A DNA stretch of 64,000 nucleotides, taken from contig JAGPYM010000002.1 of NCBI GenBank assembly GCA_020736575.1, positions 3,100,001-3,164,000 on the forward strand. The letters are read 5' to 3'. Under the pieces are notes generated by a model. The model worked only from the letters and a program-made list of their open reading frames with translations, had not been told where the DNA came from and searched no databases. Position numbers and translations under genes: made by a program. Each line of letters opens with the position of its first letter. The stretch's first letter is position 1. This DNA is from Thelonectria olida (Eukaryota; Ascomycota; Sordariomycetes; Hypocreales; Nectriaceae). Positions 57,300 to 64,000 of this stretch are shown piece by piece.

Positions 57300-58472
57300 A
57301 TGAAGCGGGTTCGGCTGCAACGATGGGGCGGCCAATTGCTGCAGGCCCGCGCCGCTCCGGCAGCAGCTCGACCGTCCTTCCTCTCGACGGCATTGCAGCA
57401 CCGCCACGCCTCCTCCTCCTCCACTTCGCCGGCCGCCGATGTCCCCGATGAGTTTGTCGACGCCATTGAGCAAACACGACCTCCCCTCCCCTCTCCTCTC
57501 CCCCAAAATGCCGCCCAGTCTGCCAAGCTGGCGGCTCTGCACGCCCGGTTATCGCTCTCGAACAAGATCCCTCTTGAGACGCTCGCGCGCGCCCTCATCG
57601 TCCCATCCGCCGACAAGAACGCCAGCTTCAACAACTCGAACCTCGCCTTCCTCGGAAGCACCTTTATCAACTACCACGTTCTCGAGTACCTCATCGTCAA
57701 GTGGCCGCGTCTGCCGCAGACCATCCTCTACGAGGCCCTCCGTGCATATGCCGGCAAGGAATCGTTGCACCAAATAGCCCGCCGATGGGGTGTTGAAGCC
57801 GCCGCGGCTCCTGGCGAGGAGGTTGATCCCGGTCTGCTACAATGGAAGCCCGAGGCATCGGGTCTACAAACGCGTTGGGGTTACGTTCGTCCCGAGGCAG
57901 CCCACGTCGACCGGTATGAGGCTCGTCGTGGTATCAGTAGTCGAGTAGTTTTGGACGACGAATTCGGCGACAAGTTGCAAGCACCCAAGAAGGGCTCCCC
58001 CGAGGCCAGGAAACACTACCAGGATGAAGCCTATTCATCATTTGTCCAGGCCGTTGCTGGTTCCGTTTACACCCATTGCGGCCGCGAGTCCGCACGGGAC
58101 TTTGTCCGGAACCATATCCTCTCCCGACAAATCGACCTTTCCTCCATGTTCCAGTTCCAGCTCCCTACGCGCGAGCTCGCCATGCTCTGCGCCCGCGAGG
58201 GCTTTTCTGCCCCCATTGCCCGCCTCGAGAGTGAGACCGGTCGCCGATCCCGTACGCCTGTGTTCGTTGTCGGCGTGTACAGCGGCGGTGAGAAGTTGGG
58301 TGAGGGCACCGGTCCCAGCCTCAATGTTGCTCGATGGAAGGCTTCCATGAATGCCCTCAAGGCCTGGTACATGTACAGCCCAGGCAACAAGGTGCGGGTG
58401 CCTAGTGATATGTTCGAAGAGGATGCCAAGCCCTGGGAAGCTCCCCACATTGACATTGGTGAGATCGTCTAA
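57300..58472 (+). CDS. MRPL3: Mitochondrial large-subunit ribosomal protein mL44
   Basis: mL44 belongs to the mitochondrial ribosome large subunit. It is a single exon of 390 residues. The N-terminus is rich in Arg, Ala and Ser with no acidic residue for about 40 positions, a mitochondrial presequence. A ribonuclease III-like region covers about residues 75-270 (NLAFLGSTFINYHVLEYLIVK, ILYEALRAYAGKESL). A double-stranded RNA-binding fold follows near 305-360 (VVGVYSGGEKLGEGTG, ARWKASMNALKAWY). The catalytic acidic residues of active RNase III are not obvious, as expected for mL44. The frame runs open upstream to 56928, but those residues are not family-like, so 57300 is chosen. It is convergent with the phospholipase gene, 308 bp apart. 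Confidence 0.93.
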   Translation: MKRVRLQRWGGQLLQARAAPAAARPSFLSTALQHRHASSSSTSPAADVPDEFVDAIEQTRPPLPSPLPQNAAQSAKLAALHARLSLSNKIPLETLARALIVPSADKNASFNNSNLAFLGSTFINYHVLEYLIVKWPRLPQTILYEALRAYAGKESLHQIARRWGVEAAAAPGEEVDPGLLQWKPEASGLQTRWGYVRPEAAHVDRYEARRGISSRVVLDDEFGDKLQAPKKGSPEARKHYQDEAYSSFVQAVAGSVYTHCGRESARDFVRNHILSRQIDLSSMFQFQLPTRELAMLCAREGFSAPIARLESETGRRSRTPVFVVGVYSGGEKLGEGTGPSLNVARWKASMNALKAWYMYSPGNKVRVPSDMFEEDAKPWEAPHIDIGEIV

Positions 58473-58780
58473 GCGGGCTATGCTGGACTGGATTTGGGAT
58501 GGGCAAGCGGGAGTTTCTGACAGGGAACGCCGCTTAGAAGCAATATTGGCCGCATGTGGATAATGAGAAACAAATCATTCTTGCCCTGGCCAGGCAGTGT
58601 ATAAAAGTGCATGGAGCAGGGAGGGCCCTGAAGGGATGGTCCTATAAATGTCACTGTACGATACAATGTAAAACAATGACAAAACTCCTCGACTTTGACT
58701 AGTCAATCTCAAGATTTACACTCGGTCTATTCTTCTTCTCTACGGGTATACTTGTTTGTGCAATGTACAAGAGCGTCGCT
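58473..58780. other. Convergent 3' region between MRPL3 and the phospholipase gene
   Basis: This 308-bp gap holds both 3' flanks. I see nothing else in it. Confidence 0.6.
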
Positions 58781-61246
58781 TTAACTGAACTGGTCGCCTT
58801 CTCCTAGCCGGACGCCCTCGCCCCTCCTGATCAGGGCCCTATATCTCTCCTGGCGACGTGACTGCTCGGCCTCCTCACGCATCTTCTTTTTCCGCTCGTA
58901 GACGGCACGAATCGTAGATTTGATCTGACTCTTGCCCTCGTCGTAGTTGGCCCGGGCAAGCTCGACTACCTTGTCGATCTGCTCAGGGGTGTAGATGAAG
59001 TTCCAGGTACTGAGGAAGTCGGTTGTTCCCGGCGAGAGCCCTGGGACCTTGTCGTTGGACAGAAATGGGAGGTAGATGACTGCAATACCTGCATCTGGTT
59101 CCGAGAGCTTCCAGGCATCAGGTTCGGTAATGGCTTTACTACGAGGAGACTTTGACTCCTTCTCTTGATGCGTACCGACCCAGACGGTACAGTAGCCCAA
59201 GTCTCCTGATTCCTGATCGCCTGCCTCGAATTTCGTCTTCTCATCCTCCGCCTCCGCCTTGACGGTTTTCCCGTGGCTCTGCGCTCCCTCACGGCGTCTC
59301 TCTTGATCATCCTTGGCGTCTTGAAGTTTGGATTCAGCTTCCTGGGTGGACTTGGCCTGGGCTTCGTTGAGTTCTTTGACAACTTCAGCCGTTGATTCTC
59401 CAGACTTGGGCCATCCGACACCGACCGGCCAGCCCTTGATGCCACGTTGCCGAGCATAGCCATCAGCTACGGATAACCAGTTATCCGTCTTAATGTCCGC
59501 TGACGCATCAAAAGCAAGGAGGACATCGACGTCTCGACCGGGTCTGAGGAGAGGATAGATGGGCAAGTTGTTGGACATGCCCGCATCCATAAGCTGAATG
59601 TACTCGTCGTCGTAGATGCTGTTTGGCGTCGTCTTATCCAGTCTTCCGTGCATCCCATGTGCAAAATTAGGGATCTTGGCCGGGTCGAATGGATGGACCT
59701 TGCTTAAATCATCATCTCGAGTTGAGATGAGGTCGTCAACGGCCCCAAATCCAGCCAGGCCCTGAACGAGCGGCCTGATCTCTCGGTAGTAGTGGCTCAA
59801 AGTGGCGCAAAATGCACTTCCAAAGATGCCCATGAGTAGGGGTAGTCGTATCTCCGGGAGATGAAAGCCATGCTCTGGAGGGACATCTTCACCGTTCTTG
59901 AACCTTCGGCCCAGGGCCCAAGTCGGGATACCGGCGCCAAACTCTTCGCAGAAGAATTCGTAAGGAGTGATCTCGTACCACTGGAACCATGGATCCTTGG
60001 TGGCCTTTTCCTTGGCCCTTTCCACTCCAAAGATGCCTGCATCGGTTTCTGCAGGAGTCAGGTCGGGAATTTCGTGACGCACGGCGGTATAAATTGGCAT
60101 GGGTAATTGGCCATATTGAATATACTGGCGTTGGTTCGAGAGCTTGAAATCTTTATCGCAAACCCCTAAGTCGCCCTTGGGGACCAGATATCTCGCAGCT
60201 AGAAGGACCCCGTAAACGTCGACGAGACCAAAATCGGCATTGGAGTCTCCTTTGAGCTTTTCAACCAGCCCACTGAGAAGGTACTTGTTGGTTGGCATGG
60301 AGATGAGTGACTGGAAAGCAACGGGTGGATATGCGATATGAGTGGAAGCCCGAGCCTTGAGATGCTGCAAGAGATTCTGAAGACTTCCCTTGTTGAATGA
60401 CGTGAGGTTAAGGGCGTGAAGCCAGCAAGAGCCACTGACACCAGAGGTGTAAGTGACGCAGTCAAATAGGCCGTCTTCTTCGGTTGCCAGAATAGAGCCC
60501 GTGCCGGCAATGAGAGCACGAAGACCACCTCCCGACCCGCACATGGCAATGGTTGGGACGTCGTCGGGGTGGACACTTTCTTCGTCAAGTCCAAGATACC
60601 TTGCCAAGGCAACTCTGGCAATCCTACGCCGCCTTTCCAGGAAGATCTTTTCCTCGTCGCAGATGTCAGAAGAGACGCGGACCTTGGCAGCGTAACGTAT
60701 CTCAGGGTGCACAAGGGGATCATGAGCCTCGGACCAGATCTCGTCGGCCAAGGAGCCAGGGGACATGGACAGCTCGCGTTGGAGCTTCCTCAGATATCCG
60801 GGGATGAGTTTTGACCATTCCGGGACAATGAGGCCGACGAGCTTGTCCGGGAAGCCAGACCATTCCAAGTCGTTGATTATGGTGAAGTTCTCGAAGCGCC
60901 GGGCAAAGTTGACCCAGGCGGGTTGGTCGTCTTGCTGGGACGAGGCGGCATCTTGGCCATCCGAGGATTGTTTGTGGTCTTTGAGATCATCTCGTGTCTT
61001 GCCGGAGAGCTGCGCAAATTCGTCAGAAGGGTAAAGCCACCAGATGAAAAGGCCGCCGGTGATTACCGCGACGGGCCATGAAGATCCTTGTTGGTCGTGC
61101 TTGGCATCTGATTTTGGTGTTTTTGGTTTGGAGAAGAGGGTGCGTTGTGGCTGGATTGGCACTCTAGGCCGCCTGGTCCTGGACCTTGTGGCTAGCCTCG
61201 AGCCCAATCTGGCTAGGCTCTCAATTGAACCACGATGATATCTCAT
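58781..61246 (-). CDS. plaA: cPLA2-like phospholipase with mitochondrial-type N-terminus (PlaA-like)
   Basis: This lipase of the cytosolic phospholipase A2 family is a single exon of 821 residues. The oxyanion motif GSGGG is at 237-241, the nucleophile Ser271 sits in SGVSGSCW, and the acid Asp554 sits in MDAGMSNNLP, so the catalytic Ser-Asp dyad is complete. There is no C2 domain, as in the fungal branch. The first 40 residues are Arg-rich with no acidic residue other than one Glu, and a hydrophobic helix follows at about 57-72 (WPVAVITGGLFIWWLYP). That pattern fits mitochondrial targeting with a membrane anchor, and I recall an Aspergillus relative reported in mitochondria. Two coiled-coil-like charged stretches lie near residues 645-690 and at the C-terminus. 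Confidence 0.92.
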   Translation of the reverse strand: MRYHRGSIESLARLGSRLATRSRTRRPRVPIQPQRTLFSKPKTPKSDAKHDQQGSSWPVAVITGGLFIWWLYPSDEFAQLSGKTRDDLKDHKQSSDGQDAASSQQDDQPAWVNFARRFENFTIINDLEWSGFPDKLVGLIVPEWSKLIPGYLRKLQRELSMSPGSLADEIWSEAHDPLVHPEIRYAAKVRVSSDICDEEKIFLERRRRIARVALARYLGLDEESVHPDDVPTIAMCGSGGGLRALIAGTGSILATEEDGLFDCVTYTSGVSGSCWLHALNLTSFNKGSLQNLLQHLKARASTHIAYPPVAFQSLISMPTNKYLLSGLVEKLKGDSNADFGLVDVYGVLLAARYLVPKGDLGVCDKDFKLSNQRQYIQYGQLPMPIYTAVRHEIPDLTPAETDAGIFGVERAKEKATKDPWFQWYEITPYEFFCEEFGAGIPTWALGRRFKNGEDVPPEHGFHLPEIRLPLLMGIFGSAFCATLSHYYREIRPLVQGLAGFGAVDDLISTRDDDLSKVHPFDPAKIPNFAHGMHGRLDKTTPNSIYDDEYIQLMDAGMSNNLPIYPLLRPGRDVDVLLAFDASADIKTDNWLSVADGYARQRGIKGWPVGVGWPKSGESTAEVVKELNEAQAKSTQEAESKLQDAKDDQERRREGAQSHGKTVKAEAEDEKTKFEAGDQESGDLGYCTVWVGTHQEKESKSPRSKAITEPDAWKLSEPDAGIAVIYLPFLSNDKVPGLSPGTTDFLSTWNFIYTPEQIDKVVELARANYDEGKSQIKSTIRAVYERKKKMREEAEQSRRQERYRALIRRGEGVRLGEGDQFS

Positions 61247-62556
61247 GGTTGTCGAAAAGCTTTCGATTGAGCGTTATTATGGTTCATCCCGAGATGCGGC
61301 ATTCCGCGCTCCTCGGGCATTCAGAAGCTTGGTTGCTGTCAGCGCAGCGGAATTCGGGCCAATTGCCTAACCAAGACTTGAGCGAAGGATGAGAATGGCT
61401 CTGTTTGTAGAATCCAATCCCGGGTCGGGCGGAAGAGACCGTTGGTGCTGGTTGGCAAAGAGAGACGAGGCTGAAGAAAGTTGGTAACGGGCAGCAATGA
61501 ACTCACTCAACAAGAATGCAAGTGTTGATGTCATTTGCTAGGCCACTCGTAGTGCGATTAAGCGATACTCGCCTTGAGGTGGTGCTTTCACTGAATAAAA
61601 GGTACCGCCCTATTAGACCCATCTCGGTCTCGGAGCTTGCCACATGTCAGGCGATAAGAATGGCAATTGACATGTTGAATGCCCGAAAACTCCTCAAAAT
61701 CCCGAATTCGATCGCTGGCACCCATGGCTAAAAGCACCTTTCTTTGATAGATCTAGTCCCGTAGGTAGCCTGGTGTATCGATCGTCTTATCCTCACTGTC
61801 CTTTCTCAGCCACGCGTGGTTGAATTGGGATTGCCGTTGCGATATTCACATGCAAGTCATGCTGTCAATCTCGACTGGTGTGTGTTACAAGAAGGCTCAG
61901 TCAAAGTCCTGCAAAATTCGGGAATGGGTATATCTGTGTGAGGAAACAGACTGACTTTGCCAATTAATGGAGATGTTTGTATGTAGATGATGCAGTTACG
62001 GGGCAACTCGAAGCTCCTCAAATGGTTTGCAGCTTCCTTCCATTTCAAAGTCGCCAAAGTCGTTCTGAGTTGAGCGCTAAAGCGGCAAGATAGTGGGGTC
62101 ACTCTCCAGGCCAAAAAAAAAAAAAAAAAAGCAAGTGGATGCCTGCGTCGAAAGATGCGCGCGCCAGATGCGGCGGGCGGTGAAATCGCAGCTAGCGAAT
62201 CTGGGTCACTTTTTTTTTCCTGCGCCGGCAGAATCTTTCGCGCTTTCAATCGCAATTCATCCGACAACCATCAATTGTACCCATCATCACTACTTCCTGG
62301 CCGTCCTTCGCGTCCTAGACCTCGTGCGCCTACTAAGACGTGAGTTTCCCCCCTTGTTTGGTCTTTCTGTGCCCTTATGCTTGGCCGGATGACTCTTACT
62401 GTCTACCCCGCCACCATCATTTCGTCGCGCCCTTGCTCACTGATGACTCTATAGTCCTCGCGATTCTATCTCATCATATAACCCTTGATCCACCTGGATC
62501 TTGATCGCAAAGGTCCTTCCCCCTCTTTAACTCCCAAAATCACTTGCGCCGTCGAA
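61247..62556. other. Divergent promoter region between plaA and the La gene
   Basis: This 1.3-kb stretch holds both promoters, an A18 tract at about 62113-62130 and a probable 5'-UTR intron of the La gene (62340-62454, donor GTGAGT, acceptor ATAG). No other gene is supported. Confidence 0.55.
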
Positions 62557-63896
62557 ATGAGCGAAGCCGAGGCCACCAAGCCCGCCGAGGCTGTCCAGCC
62601 TGAGGCTGCCCCCGTCGTCGAGGAGAAGCCTGCTGAGGAGACCGTCGAGTCCAAGACTGAAACCACCACCGAGGAAAAGACCGAGGAAAAGACGGAAGAG
62701 AAGCCCACTCAGCAGCCCTCCAAGATTCTGAAGACGACCGCCCAAGTCGACTACGAAAACCCCCGCAATAACCGCAAGTTCGATCCCAGCACTCGTGAAG
62801 TTACTGATGACCCTGCCGCCATCCGCAAACAGGTAGCCATCTACCGATTTGACCCTGTTCCATGGACTAGATACTGACGCTCTATAGGTCGAGTTTTACT
62901 TTGGCGACTGGAATTTCCCCCAGGACAAGTTCATGTGGGAGTCCTGCGGTGGATCCGAGAACAAGCCTATGAAGCTCAAGACGATCCACTCCTTCAAGCG
63001 CATGCGCACTTTCCAGCCTTATTCCGCCCTCGTGGCTGCCCTCAAGGACAGCCAATTCCTCGAGTTGTCCGGTGAGGAGGGCGAAGAGGAACTGAAGCGC
63101 AAGGTTCCCTACAAGCCCGTGGTCGCTGGAAAGGCCAAGGCTGAGGCTGCCACTGTATACGTCAAGGGATTCGGCGATGAGCACCCCAACACTCAGTTCG
63201 ATCTCGAGAGCTTCTTCGCCCAGTTCGGCGAAGTCAACGGTCTCAAGCTCCGCCGCACCAACGAGGGTCTCTTCAAGGGATCCGTCTTCGTCACCTTCGT
63301 CGACGAGGAGACTGCCGACAAATTCATCGCCCTCGACCCTGTTCCCAAATGGAAGGAGCACGAGCTTAAGATCATGTCTAAGAAGGCTTACTGCGAAGAG
63401 AAGAGCGAGCTGATCCGCCAGGGCAAGCTCGAGCCCAACCAGAGCAGCTCTAAGAAGTTCTTCGAGGGTCGAGAGGGCAGCAAGCGCGGTGGTCGTGGAG
63501 GTCACCGCGGCGATAACGACAACTGGAAAGAGCGCCGTGATCACGACCAGAAGAACGGTTTCCGAGGCGGACGGGGGGGTCGCGGCGGTCGAGGTCGTGG
63601 CCGGGGTGGTCGGGGTGGCCGAGGTGGCCGAGGTGGCCGTGACCGTGACGGTGGCCGCCGAGACCGTGACGACCGCCAGCCCGAGCGCAAGGAGAACAAC
63701 GACGTTAAGCACAGCAGCAACGAGTAAGCAGAGTCCCTCTTCCTGATGATGAACCGTTAATAACATAATATCTAGCACGATGCCTCGCATCCAGTCTACC
63801 GCCGATGGGGAGTCCAACACGAATGGCAAGCGTGCCCGCGAAAACGACGCTCCTGCCAACGAGCCTGCTGCGAAGAAGGTTGATACTAAGGAATAG
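62557..63896 (+). CDS. LHP1: La protein (RNA polymerase III transcript chaperone)
   Basis: La binds the UUU-OH 3' end of nascent RNA polymerase III transcripts and helps tRNA maturation in the nucleus. The 410-residue product has three exons: 62557-62832, 62888-63723 and 63776-63896, with introns of 55 and 52 bp. After an acidic Glu/Thr-rich N-terminus, the La motif runs from about residue 85 (IRKQVEFYFGDWNFPQDKFM) to 170 and crosses the first intron. An RRM follows from about 198 (ATVYVKGFG) to 285, with GSVFVTFVDEETADKFI as its RNP1-like part. A long Arg/Gly repeat region (GGRGG) covers about 310-365. The last exon adds a bipartite basic tail, KRAREND to KK, a probable nuclear signal. Without the third exon the nuclear signal would be lost. 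Confidence 0.95.
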
Positions 63897-64000
63897 ACGA
63901 GACACCGGGACGTGAAAGGAAATAATCGACCAGGGAGTAGAGTTGCGGGAAGGGAAGGGAGGGGGACTTTCTGATATCAAGTACACAACAACAAAAAAGG

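Noticed and set aside
62882..63859. 325-codon minus-strand frame rich in Ala/Thr/Val
   Set aside because: Antisense of the La gene. The composition mirrors the Arg/Gly repeat region and it lacks any family signal.

Overview
The window is nuclear DNA from a filamentous ascomycete (Pezizomycotina, most likely Sordariomycetes). The evidence is that the genes lie singly on both strands and carry many short GT-AG introns (mostly 49-90 bp), with pyrimidine-rich leaders. The proteins I can recognise (cytochrome c peroxidase, a 14-3-3 of the MTTERES type, a SERCA pump, eL36, proteasome beta-3) have the filamentous-fungal form. I saw no rRNA, tRNA, CRISPR array or intact transposon. I rebuilt the exon structures by hand from splice sites and reading phase. 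Every multi-exon model below sums to a whole number of codons.

Layout. 1.4-10.3 kb: three minus-strand genes, an Old Yellow Enzyme-type flavin oxidoreductase, mitochondrial cytochrome c peroxidase and the U1 snRNP factor Prp39. 12.0-16.1 kb: a synaptojanin-like phosphoinositide phosphatase (plus). 18.4-19.0 kb: a small unrecognised basic protein (plus). 20.2-21.9 kb: a 14-3-3 gene with an 8-nt microexon (minus). 25.4-28.1 kb: two secreted proteins, a class 3 lipase and a six-cysteine small protein (minus). 29.9-38.4 kb: a dense housekeeping block with ribosomal protein eL36 (plus), a UBX protein (minus), proteasome subunit beta-3 (plus) and an ER calcium ATPase (minus). 41.0-45.8 kb: a RhoGEF and a small SBDS-like protein (plus). 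46.3-50.7 kb: a large NACHT/ankyrin NLR-type gene (minus), the clearest accessory gene. 51.8-53.7 kb: a RING-H2 ubiquitin ligase (minus). 56.4-58.5 kb: two divergent genes for mitochondrial proteins. 58.8-61.2 kb: a cPLA2-like phospholipase with a mitochondrial-type N-terminus (minus). 62.6-63.9 kb: the La RNA chaperone (plus).

Functional themes are mitochondria (cytochrome c peroxidase, mL44, a small membrane protein, PlaA-like phospholipase), protein turnover (UBX protein beside a proteasome subunit, RING ligase), RNA and ribosome biology (Prp39, eL36, La, SBDS-like) and membrane or polarity signalling (synaptojanin, RhoGEF, 14-3-3, SERCA).

The best leads are these. The NLR-type gene has an in-frame TAG lying exactly between two possible 3' splice sites, and a C-terminal reading frame that joins through a 50-nt intron. 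Two genes have first exons made of the start codon alone. One gene has an 8-nt microexon. A 10-bp palindrome recurs in gene-free DNA. A 39-nt A tract follows an AATAAA signal.
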